DNA of 64,000 bases, from assembly GCA_040255525.1 (NCBI GenBank), contig JBDZVD010000012.1, forward strand, positions 1 through 64,000, given 5' to 3'. Under the pieces are notes generated by a model. The model worked only from the letters and a program-made list of their open reading frames with translations. It was not told the origin of the DNA and made no database searches. This DNA is from Rugosimonospora sp040255525. GTDB lineage: Bacteria > Actinomycetota > Actinomycetes > Mycobacteriales > Micromonosporaceae. The translations under genes and the position numbers were made by a program. Of this stretch, positions 41,414 to 49,466 are shown piece after piece (position 1 is the stretch's first letter; the number at the start of each line of letters is the position of its first letter).

Positions 41414-44400
41414 ATGATCCGGTTGGTCCTGGGCGCGCTGGCCGCGAGGCGGGCGCAGACGGTCACCGTGCTCGTCCTGGCGGTACTCGCGGTCGCGGCG
41501 GCCACCGCCGCCCCGTGGTACGTGCTGGCCGCCGACAACGCCGCGCTGGTCAACGACGTGCTCACCGCGCCGGCCAACCAGCGCGTGGTGAGCACCTCAC
41601 GCACTCAGGACCTGGACCGCGAGCCCGCCGAACTGCTCGACACGTACCGCACCGACGTCGCCTCGGTGCTGGACATCGCCGGCATGAGCATCTATTTGGG
41701 CATGTCCGAGCTCGCCCGCTACAAGCAGGGCTCGGTGAGCGTCGCGGTGCCGGTGAACTACCGGGACAACATCTGCGACCACGTGGTAGTGACCGGCCGC
41801 TGCCCGAGCGCCCCGGGCGACGCGCTGCTGACCCGGCGCAGCGCGCAGTTGGCGGGGGTCGGCGTCGGGGACGCCATGCCGGTACGGCCGGACGACAGCC
41901 GGCCCCCGGTGACACTCCGCGTGGTCGGCGTCTACGAACCGGTCGACCCGTCCGGACCGTACTGGTCGGATCCGATCTACGCCCCGCCCAGCGACTCCAC
42001 CGCGGCCGCCGCTCGGACCGATCCGGTGTTCGTCCCGCTCGCCACGTTCGCTCCCCGGGGTCTGGATGCCCCGGAGATCCTGGCGGACGTCACGCTGCCC
42101 CTGGACGCGTTCCGCGCCCCGGGCCTCGGTGACCGGCTCGACCACGCGCAGTTCGAGCTGAGCCAGAACGGCATGCAGGTGTCGTCGGGCAGCAGCCAGA
42201 TCATCAACCGGATCGCTCAGGACCAGCAGCTCATCGGCGTCGGCGTACTGGTCGGCGCGGCCCAACTGCTCGTCCTGAGCTGGTTCGCGCTGTTTCTGGC
42301 CGGCCGCTTCACCAGCCAGGACCGGCGCCGCGACGTGGCCCTGCTCAAGCTGCGGGGCGCGACGTTCGGCCGGCTGCTGCGCCTGTCGGCCGGGCAGATC
42401 GCGACGCCCATGCTGGCCGGGACGGTGCTCGGTGTCGGGCTCGGCTACCTGCTCGCCCGACTGACCGCCGGGCAGGTGACCGGTCCCGGGCGCACCGCGC
42501 TGGCCTGGGAGCTGTCGGCCGGTGCGGTCCTGCTCGCGGTCGCCGGTGCGGTGCTGGCCATCATCGCCTCGGAGTGGCGGATCCTCCGCGCCCCGGTCGC
42601 CGAGCTGCTGCGCCAGGTTCCGTCGCGGGGCGCGGCGCGTGGCGCGGGCGTGGGGCCCGCGCTCCGGCGTGCCGGCGCGGTCGACCTCGCGGTGATCGTG
42701 CTCGCGGTGGCCGGGGCGTACCAGGTGCGCGCGCAGGGCGGCGTGGACGGCTCGGCTCCCGGCCTGGCGCTGCTCGCACCGGCGCTGGTCGCGCTCGCGG
42801 TGGCGCTGGTGCTGGCCCGCGCTTTGTCCTACCTGGCCGGCCGGCTCGGCGTCGCGGCCCTGCACACCGGCCGGCTCCGGCTCGGGCTGGGCGCCCTGCA
42901 GGTGGCCCGGCGGCCCGGTACCGACCGGGTCTTCGCCCTGCTCGCGGTCGCGGTCGCGGTGCTCGGCACGGCGGCCATGGGGTGGCAGGTGTCCGCCCAG
43001 GCACGGCACACCCGGGCGATGGTCGACGTGGGCGCCGACCGGCAGCTGACCGTACGGGCGGGCAGCCGCCAGCAGTTGCTGACCGCGGTGCGGGCGGCGG
43101 ACCCGGGCGGCCGGTACGCGATGGCGGTGGTGTCCAACACCGCCACCATCCAGGGCACGCCGCCGGTACTCGCGGTGGACGCGTCCCGCCTGGCCGCCGT
43201 CGCCGGCTGGCAGCCCGGCTACGGTCCGAGCCCGGCCGCGCTGGCGGCGGCGCTGCGCCCGCCGGCGCCCGCCCCGCTGAGGTTCACCGGTACCGGCGTG
43301 ACGGTGGACGCCGCGCCCGCCGCCGGGTCGCCGGCCAGCCGCGTCCTCGTCGACCTGGTCAACGAGGCCACCGGCCAACCGGTGCACCTCGTGTTCGGCC
43401 CGCTTGCGCCCGGGCGGCACACCTACCGGGCGGCGTCCGCCGGCTGCGCGGCCGGTTGCCGGCTGGCCTCGTTCGCGCTGTCCGGGCCGCCCCGGAAGGG
43501 CGGCGGCGACCCTCCCGCCGCCGGAGGCAGCGCGGTCACGCTGTACGCGATCGGGCAGTTGGGTCCCGACGCGACGGTCGCCGGCCCGGCCGTCCTCGAC
43601 GACGTGCGGCGCTGGCGCGGTCCGCTGATCGCCCGCCCGTCCGGACCGGTGCTGACCACGGCCGGCGGCGGGTTGACCGTGACGACCCCGCCGTCGGCTC
43701 CGGAGGCGGCCGGCTCGGTGTCGATCGACCGGATCTACCCGGTCGACGTCCCGCTCCCGCTGCCCGGCGTACTGGTCGGCGGGGTACCCGGCCCCTGGCG
43801 GGCCGGCGACTCCACGCTGGCCCCGTTCGGCGTCGACCCACTGCCGGTCCGGGTGGTCGGTACGGCGCCCGCCCTGCCGGTACTCGGCGGCGACGGCGTG
43901 CTCATCGATCTCGACGCGGCCAACCGGGCGGTGAGCGAGGCGTCCGTCGGCGACATCCAGCAGGTCTGGCTGGCCCGGGGCGCGCCGGCAGGCATCGTCG
44001 ACAAGCTGCGCGCCAGTGGCCTGACTATCCTGCGTACCGACTCGGTCCGCGCGGACCTGACCAGGCTCGGTACCGCCGGGCTCACCGCGGCCCTGCGGTT
44101 CGCGCTGCTCACCGCGGTCGTCGGCGTGCTGCTCGGCGCGGCGGCGGTGACCGTTGCCGGCGCGGTCGAACGCCAGCCCCGGGCGGCGGAGCTGTCCGCG
44201 CTGCGTACCCAGGGGCTGACCGGCGCGGCGGCTCGGGCGATCGGATACGGCGGCTACGTGATCACGGTCGTGCTGGCCGTGCTGTCCGGCGTGGCCGGTG
44301 CCGTACTGGCGCGGGTTCTGGCCGGCTCCGGGCTTCCGGTCTTCGCCGACCTGTGGGCGGTGATCCCGGCGCCCACCGGGCTGCGTCCGCTGCCGCTGCT

Positions 44401-44500
44401 GCTGTCGGCGGCCGGCGCCGCGGTGCCGCTCGCCGTCGCGGCGATGGTCGCCGGTCACCAGCTGAACCGGGCGGTCCACTCCGAAGGTGCCGGCCGATGA
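41414..44500 (+). CDS. Giant FtsX-type ABC permease, copy A2
   Basis: 1028 residues from ATG 41414, ribosome binding site GGGGGGAG, 14 bases after copy B1. N-terminal LGALAARRAQTVTVLVLAVL and AAPWYVLAADNAALVNDVL parallel copy A1. Motifs are NICDHVVVTGRCPSAPGD, GVYEPVDPSGPYWSD, RRDVALLKLRGATFGRLL in the FtsX core, GGRYAMAVVSN, LAVDASRLAAVAGW and CAAGCRLASFAL. The C-terminal core shows AVERQPRAAELSALRTQGL, which lies on the cytoplasmic side and probably contacts the ATPase. Partner is most likely copy B2, whose start overlaps this stop. Confidence 0.88.
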   Translation: MIRLVLGALAARRAQTVTVLVLAVLAVAAATAAPWYVLAADNAALVNDVLTAPANQRVVSTSRTQDLDREPAELLDTYRTDVASVLDIAGMSIYLGMSELARYKQGSVSVAVPVNYRDNICDHVVVTGRCPSAPGDALLTRRSAQLAGVGVGDAMPVRPDDSRPPVTLRVVGVYEPVDPSGPYWSDPIYAPPSDSTAAAARTDPVFVPLATFAPRGLDAPEILADVTLPLDAFRAPGLGDRLDHAQFELSQNGMQVSSGSSQIINRIAQDQQLIGVGVLVGAAQLLVLSWFALFLAGRFTSQDRRRDVALLKLRGATFGRLLRLSAGQIATPMLAGTVLGVGLGYLLARLTAGQVTGPGRTALAWELSAGAVLLAVAGAVLAIIASEWRILRAPVAELLRQVPSRGAARGAGVGPALRRAGAVDLAVIVLAVAGAYQVRAQGGVDGSAPGLALLAPALVALAVALVLARALSYLAGRLGVAALHTGRLRLGLGALQVARRPGTDRVFALLAVAVAVLGTAAMGWQVSAQARHTRAMVDVGADRQLTVRAGSRQQLLTAVRAADPGGRYAMAVVSNTATIQGTPPVLAVDASRLAAVAGWQPGYGPSPAALAAALRPPAPAPLRFTGTGVTVDAAPAAGSPASRVLVDLVNEATGQPVHLVFGPLAPGRHTYRAASAGCAAGCRLASFALSGPPRKGGGDPPAAGGSAVTLYAIGQLGPDATVAGPAVLDDVRRWRGPLIARPSGPVLTTAGGGLTVTTPPSAPEAAGSVSIDRIYPVDVPLPLPGVLVGGVPGPWRAGDSTLAPFGVDPLPVRVVGTAPALPVLGGDGVLIDLDAANRAVSEASVGDIQQVWLARGAPAGIVDKLRASGLTILRTDSVRADLTRLGTAGLTAALRFALLTAVVGVLLGAAAVTVAGAVERQPRAAELSALRTQGLTGAAARAIGYGGYVITVVLAVLSGVAGAVLARVLAGSGLPVFADLWAVIPAPTGLRPLPLLLSAAGAAVPLAVAAMVAGHQLNRAVHSEGAGR

Positions 44501-47500
44501 CCCGGCTGGTCTGGTTGATGCTGCGCAACCGGTGGACGCAGGCGGTGACCCTCGCGGTGCTGGCCCTGGTCGCGACGGCCGCCGCGGTCGCCGGCCCGGC
44601 GTACCTGGGTGCGGTCGACCGTGCGGTGGTCGACCGTGAGGTGCGCGCCGCGACCCCGATGGAGCGCGGTATGAGCGTGTCCAACTCGGTGAAGAAGGAG
44701 CAGGGCGACATCGGTGACAGCGCCCCGGACTTCTTCGAGATCGGCGCCGCGCTCATCGGGATGCCGGACTTCACGCCGGTGTTCTCCGTCGACCTGCCGA
44801 CCCTCGGCGTGGAGAAGTCGCCGACCTCGGCGAGCCGGTTGGTCTACCGCCAGGACGTGTGCGCCCACCTGGTGATGGTGCGGGGCCGGTGCCTGATCGG
44901 CGGCGCCGAGGTGGTGATCGGCCAACGTACCGCCGGACGCCTGGGTATCACGCCGGGCGTGAGCGTCACCATACGGTTCGCCGAGCTCGACCCGAGGACT
45001 CTGGTGTACGTCCCGGCCGGCGCGCCGTTCACGCTGACCGTGGTCGGCGTGTACCGGGTGTCCGATCCCGGGGCGCCGTACTGGGGCAGCCACGGCTACT
45101 TCGAGCTGGACGCGTCCGGCTTCCGGGCCGAGCCGGTGTTCACCGACCGGGGCGCCATCGGCACGCTCGACCACAATGCCGAGGACGACACCGTCGATGT
45201 GCTGGGCGACCCGGCCGCGTTCGCGCCGGACCGCCTCCCGGCGCTGCGTGCCGAGCTGGCGGAGGTCAACGGCCGCGTCGACGGGCTGGGCGGGCGCCAG
45301 ATCTCGGTCAGCACCGGCATCCCGAAACTGCTGGACCGGATCGACCGGGAACGGAAGGTCGCCCACGAGCTGGTACCGGTGGCCGGCGTACCGCTGGTGG
45401 CGCTGGCCTGTTTCGTGATCTTCCTGGCGGTCGGGTACGGCACCGGCGACCGTCGCTTCGAGCTGGGGCTCGTCGCGCTGCGCGGTGCCGGCCGGCTCAC
45501 CCGCTGGTTGCTCGCCTCCGGCGAGTACCTGATCGCGATCGTGATCGGGGCGATCCTCGGGTACCCGGTCGGGCTGGCCGCGATGGCCGCCCTGGCCTCT
45601 CTCCGGCTGGACGGTGCCGGGCCGACCTCCGGTGCGCTGCCGTACGCGCTCGTCGCCGGGGTGGGCGCGGTACTGGCCGCGCTGCTGGCCCAGCGCCGGG
45701 AGCTGTTCACCCCGGTGGCCGACCTGCTGCGCCGGGTGGTCGGCGGCGGTCGTGGCTGGCGTTCGCTGGCCGTCGAGGTGGTCGTGGTGCTGCTCGCCGT
45801 GGTGGCCGCGGTCCAGTTGCGGGTCGCGAACGGGCAGCTGGCCGGCGTCGGGATGCTGGTACCGGCGCTGGTGATCCTGGCCGTCGCCCTGCTCGGGGCG
45901 CGGGCCGTGGTACCGCTGGCGAGCCGGTACGGCGCCCGGGCGCTGCGCCGCGGCCGGATGGGCGGAGCCCTGGCCGCGTTGCAGCTCGGCCGCCGGCCCG
46001 GGGCGCACCGGCTGTTCGTGCTGCTGGTCGTCGCCGTCGCGCTGCTCGGCTTCGCGACCACCGCGTTCGGTGTGGCGGCCCGGGCCCGCGCGGCACAGGC
46101 CGAGGTGGCCTCGGGCGCTGTCCGGGTGGTGACGGTCCGGCCGGTCACCCGGCTCAAGCTGTTGAACGCGACCCGGGCGGCGGACCCGGCCGGCCGGTAC
46201 GCGATGGCGGTGGTCAACGGCGCGTCCGGTGCGCCCGGCGACCCGCCGCAGCTCGCGGTCGACACCACCCGGCTGGCCACCGCGGCGATCTGGCAACCCG
46301 GCTTCGGCGGTCCGGGCCCCCGGCACCTGTCCGCCCTGCTGCGCCCCGGCCTGCCCGATCCGACCGCGTTCCGGGCGAACGCGATCGAGCTGGACGTGAC
46401 CTCGGACGACCAGGCCAGGGCCGTCGACGTGCACCTGGTGGTGGTGCTGGCGCCGATGTCCGGCGGCTCGCCGCTCACCGAGGACCTGGGGCGGCTGTTC
46501 CCCGGGGACCAGCGGATGATCACCCAGGTCGACTGCGCGAGCGGGTGCCGGCTGGTCGGCTTCGGCGCGGTGAACTCGGGTTCCGGGGGCTTCGGGCTGC
46601 GGGTGACCGTGCGCCAGATCCGCACCGGCGAGCCGGCCGGGCAGGTCATGCCCGCCGCCACCCTCGCCGCGCCGTCCTCGTGGCTGCCGCAGGTACCGGC
46701 CAGCATCGACCTGTCCGGCGACACCGACGGGCTGCACCTCTACTACCACAGCCACAGCGGCACCCCGGCCGACGGCTGGATCTCGCCGGCCGACCGGCCG
46801 GCCCGGCTGCCGGTCGCCGCGACCACCGCGCTGAAGTCCGGCTCCTCGCTGGTCGGGCTGGACGGCCGGGGCACGCCGGTGACCGAGGTGGCTCGGGTGG
46901 ATGGCCTGCCCCGGCTGGGTTCGTGCGGGGTACTGGTCGATCTCGAGTACGCGGACCGGGCGGCCAGCGACGCGGGCACCGGCGAGGTGGAGCAGGTGTG
47001 GCTGGGACCGGCCGCACCACCGGACGTGCTGGCCCGGCTGCGGGCGCAGGGCCTCGTGGTGACCGGGGACTCCCGGGTGGCCCAGCTGCGGTCCGAGCTC
47101 GACGGGCAGGGGCCGGCCCTGGCGCTGTGGTTCCACCTGTTGACCGCGGGCCTCGCGGTGCTGCTCGCGGCCGGCGGAAGCTGGCTCGTCGCGGCGGTCG
47201 ACCGGGACGGCCGCGCCGGCGACCTCGGCGCTCTGCGGGTCCAGGGCGTCTCCCGCTCGGCCGCCGGCCGTGCCGGGCTCTGGGGGTACCTGGTGGTCGT
47301 CCTCGCGGCGGCGCTGGTCGGCCTGGTGGCCGCGGCGGTGGCGTGGCTGGTGGCAGGCACCGAGATCCCGATGTTCGTGAACCAGGCCGTGCCGTGGCCA
47401 GCGCCGCGGTGGCCCACACCCGGCACGGTGGTCGGGTCCTGCGGGATCGCGGTCGCCATCCTGGCCGGTGTCGCCCTGGTGGCGGCGTACGACCTCCGCC

Positions 47501-47544
47501 GCAGAGTCCGGCGGTACGGGCAGTTGGGGACGGGGAGGGACTGA
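44497..47544 (+). CDS. Giant FtsX-type ABC permease, copy B2
   Basis: 1015 residues from ATG 44497, overlapping the copy A2 stop as ATGA. N-terminal LRNRWTQAVTLAVLALVATA and AVAGPAYLGAVDRAVVDREV match copy B1. Motifs are VCAHLVMVRGRCLIGG, GVYRVSDPGAPYWGS, RRFELGLVALRGAGRLTRWL, AGRYAMAVVNG, LAVDTTRLATAAIW and CASGCRLVGFGA. The second outside domain is slightly different in its middle (STW-free, with HSHSGTPADGW). Together with the three preceding permeases and the ATPase four bases downstream it makes a single operon of about 13 kb. Confidence 0.88.
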   Translation: MTRLVWLMLRNRWTQAVTLAVLALVATAAAVAGPAYLGAVDRAVVDREVRAATPMERGMSVSNSVKKEQGDIGDSAPDFFEIGAALIGMPDFTPVFSVDLPTLGVEKSPTSASRLVYRQDVCAHLVMVRGRCLIGGAEVVIGQRTAGRLGITPGVSVTIRFAELDPRTLVYVPAGAPFTLTVVGVYRVSDPGAPYWGSHGYFELDASGFRAEPVFTDRGAIGTLDHNAEDDTVDVLGDPAAFAPDRLPALRAELAEVNGRVDGLGGRQISVSTGIPKLLDRIDRERKVAHELVPVAGVPLVALACFVIFLAVGYGTGDRRFELGLVALRGAGRLTRWLLASGEYLIAIVIGAILGYPVGLAAMAALASLRLDGAGPTSGALPYALVAGVGAVLAALLAQRRELFTPVADLLRRVVGGGRGWRSLAVEVVVVLLAVVAAVQLRVANGQLAGVGMLVPALVILAVALLGARAVVPLASRYGARALRRGRMGGALAALQLGRRPGAHRLFVLLVVAVALLGFATTAFGVAARARAAQAEVASGAVRVVTVRPVTRLKLLNATRAADPAGRYAMAVVNGASGAPGDPPQLAVDTTRLATAAIWQPGFGGPGPRHLSALLRPGLPDPTAFRANAIELDVTSDDQARAVDVHLVVVLAPMSGGSPLTEDLGRLFPGDQRMITQVDCASGCRLVGFGAVNSGSGGFGLRVTVRQIRTGEPAGQVMPAATLAAPSSWLPQVPASIDLSGDTDGLHLYYHSHSGTPADGWISPADRPARLPVAATTALKSGSSLVGLDGRGTPVTEVARVDGLPRLGSCGVLVDLEYADRAASDAGTGEVEQVWLGPAAPPDVLARLRAQGLVVTGDSRVAQLRSELDGQGPALALWFHLLTAGLAVLLAAGGSWLVAAVDRDGRAGDLGALRVQGVSRSAAGRAGLWGYLVVVLAAALVGLVAAAVAWLVAGTEIPMFVNQAVPWPAPRWPTPGTVVGSCGIAVAILAGVALVAAYDLRRRVRRYGQLGTGRD

Positions 47545-47548
47545 GGGC

Positions 47549-48442
47549 ATGAGCGGATTGGCGGTTGCCTGCCGGCGGGTCGTGCACATCTACCGGGCAT
47601 CGGATGCCGGCGACGGCGGCGCGGGGGACATCGTCGCGCTGGCCGGCGTGGACCTGTCGATCAGTCCGGGCGAGATGCTCGCCCTGGTCGGCCCGTCCGG
47701 TTCGGGTAAGTCGACACTGATTTCACTGCTCGCCGGCCTGATGCGGCCGTCCGCCGGACGGGTGAACATCGGCACGTACGACATGGGCAAGCTGTCCGAC
47801 TCGGAGATCTCCCGGCTGCGGGGTACCGAGATCGGCGTGGTACTCCAGGGCGCCGCGCGCAACCTGCTCCCGTACGCGGACCTGCACCGCAACATCTGGC
47901 TCGCCCAGCGCCGCGCGGCCCGTACGTCGGGTATCCAGCTGGACGACCCGGACCGGATCCTGGACCTCGTCGGCCTCGGTGGGCGGGGCCGCGCGAAGAT
48001 CGGTGAGCTGGCACCCGGAGCACGCCAGCGAGCCGCCCTCGCGGTCGGCATCGCGGCCGGCCCGGGCCTGCTGCTGGTGGACGAGCCGACGTCGCAGCTG
48101 GACACGCACGGCCGAGACGAGGTGCTGGCCGCGCTGGAGACGGTGAACACCGAGCGTGCCACCACGATCGTGGTGGTCACCCACGACGCCGAGGTCGGCG
48201 CGCGGCTGGGACGCGCGGTGACCATCCGGGACGGGCGGGTCGGCGCCGAGGGGCGGGACGGCCAGGACTTCGCGGTGGTGGCCGGCGACGGTACGGTCCA
48301 GCTGCCGCCCGAGGTCCTCGGCGTGTACCCGCCGGGCACGCTGTTCACCGTCGATCACGAGGACGGGACGGTTTCGTTGGTGGCCGGTGGCGCACACGCG
48401 GCGCTGGCACCACCGCATGCTTCCGGTGTCGTGCCAGACTAG
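47549..48442 (+). CDS. ABC ATPase of the permease array, with unusual C-terminal extension
   Basis: 297 residues from ATG 47549. Walker A GPSGSGKSTLISLLAG, Q-loop VVLQGAARNLLPYADL, Walker B LLLVDEPTSQLD and switch histidine VVTHDAEVG are intact. The signature motif is degenerate: ELAPGARQRAALAVGI where LSGGQ is expected. After the ATPase core, about 65 extra residues include FAVVAGDGTVQLPPEVLGVY and GTLFTVDHEDGTVSLV. This has the spacing of an AbrB/MazE-type swapped-hairpin domain and could mediate oligomerisation or regulation. It is the only ATPase in the operon and presumably drives all four permeases. Confidence 0.88.
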   Translation: MSGLAVACRRVVHIYRASDAGDGGAGDIVALAGVDLSISPGEMLALVGPSGSGKSTLISLLAGLMRPSAGRVNIGTYDMGKLSDSEISRLRGTEIGVVLQGAARNLLPYADLHRNIWLAQRRAARTSGIQLDDPDRILDLVGLGGRGRAKIGELAPGARQRAALAVGIAAGPGLLLVDEPTSQLDTHGRDEVLAALETVNTERATTIVVVTHDAEVGARLGRAVTIRDGRVGAEGRDGQDFAVVAGDGTVQLPPEVLGVYPPGTLFTVDHEDGTVSLVAGGAHAALAPPHASGVVPD

Positions 48443-48448
48443 GGAACC

Positions 48449-48535
48449 ATGAGCGAGCACAGCGAGCGAATCATCGGACTCGGAGCGTTCGAGTCTCATG
48501 GCATCGGCGAGCACAGCGAGGTCGGGCATGAGTGA
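48449..48535 (+). CDS. Possible 28-codon leader ORF
   Basis: ATG 48449 to TGA 48533-48535 encodes MSEHSERIIGLGAFESHGIG and eight more residues. It begins six bases after the ATPase stop and its end overlaps the ATG at 48528 of the next gene, as needed for translational coupling. It contains GCGAGCACAGCGAG twice (about 48451-48464 and 48507-48520). It could instead be a repeat element with no coding role. Confidence 0.3.
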   Translation: MSEHSERIIGLGAFESHGIGEHSEVGHE

Positions 48536-49457
48536 TCCGCGTACCACTCCGTCGATCTTCACCCGCGGCGCGGTCGATCTGAGCGCCCTGCGAACCCCGC
48601 CACCGGCGACCCCAGCCGCGGGCGACGCGGCCGGCGCCCCGCCGTCGGGCGGGCGCCCCGGTCCGGTGCCGGGGGTGCCGGGTGGTGGCACGGCGGTTGT
48701 CGATGTGAGCGAGGGCACGTTCCAGACCGAGGTGCTGGAGCGGTCGCTGACGACCCCGGTGGTCATCGAGTTCTGGTCGTCGCGGTCGGAGTCCTCCAAG
48801 CAGCTCGCCACCGTGCTGGAGAAGCTCGCGATCGAGGGCAACGGCGCCTGGGTGTTCGCCAGGATCGACGCCGACGCCAACCCGCGGCTCGCCGACGCGC
48901 TTGCGCTGCCCGGCATCCCGGCCGCGTTCGTGGCGCTCGGCGGCCGGCTCGCCCCGGGCTTCACCGGCGCGGTGCCGGAGGCCCAGCTGCGCCCGTTCAT
49001 CGCCGAGGTGCTCCAGGCCGCCGGTGTCCAGGTCGAGACGCCCGCCGATCCCCGCCTGGAGGCCGCCGACGACGCGATGATGAGCGGCGACCTGGAGGGG
49101 GCGGAGCGGGCGTACCGGAAGATCCTCGCCGAATCGCCCGCGGACGCCGTCGCCGAGGCGGGGCTGGCCCAGGTCGGCCTGCTGCGCCGGATCGAGGGTG
49201 CGGACCCGGCGGCGGTGCTCGCCGCGGCGGCCGCGGCGCCGGACGATATCCCGGCGCAGACCCTGGCCGCGGACGTCGAGGTGGTCTCCGGGCAGGCCGA
49301 GGCCGCCTATAAGCGGCTGGTCGACCTGGTGCGGCGGACTGCCGGCACCGACCGGGAGTCGGTACGCCAGCACCTGGTGTCGCTGTTCACCGTCGCCGGT
49401 CCGGACGACCCGGCGGTCATCGCGGCCCGGCGCGCGCTCGCGAGCGCGCTGTTCTAG
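48528..49457 (+). CDS. Thioredoxin-like/TPR protein (YbbN-like co-chaperone), redox-inactive
   Basis: 309 residues from ATG 48528 (an in-frame ATG at 48498 would add ten). A Pro/Gly-rich N-terminus precedes a thioredoxin fold (about 60-165). The active site reads VVIEFWSSRSESSKQLATVL, with serines in place of the WCxxC cysteines, so it cannot do thiol chemistry. The cis-proline loop GIPAAFVAL is retained. TPR-like helices follow (about 175-309: GDLEGAERAYRKILAESPAD). Escherichia coli YbbN has this architecture and assists protein folding and clamp loading. It sits nine bases before a ureohydrolase gene. Confidence 0.87.
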   Translation: MSDPRTTPSIFTRGAVDLSALRTPPPATPAAGDAAGAPPSGGRPGPVPGVPGGGTAVVDVSEGTFQTEVLERSLTTPVVIEFWSSRSESSKQLATVLEKLAIEGNGAWVFARIDADANPRLADALALPGIPAAFVALGGRLAPGFTGAVPEAQLRPFIAEVLQAAGVQVETPADPRLEAADDAMMSGDLEGAERAYRKILAESPADAVAEAGLAQVGLLRRIEGADPAAVLAAAAAAPDDIPAQTLAADVEVVSGQAEAAYKRLVDLVRRTAGTDRESVRQHLVSLFTVAGPDDPAVIAARRALASALF

Positions 49458-49466
49458 GAGGCGGCC

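Noticed and set aside
37824..47589. Very long minus-strand frames opposite the permease genes (about 960 to 1065 codons each)
   Set aside because: They are mirror frames of GC-rich coding DNA. Their translations are Arg/Gly/His/Gln-rich without domains, and the plus-strand genes have clear permease motifs.
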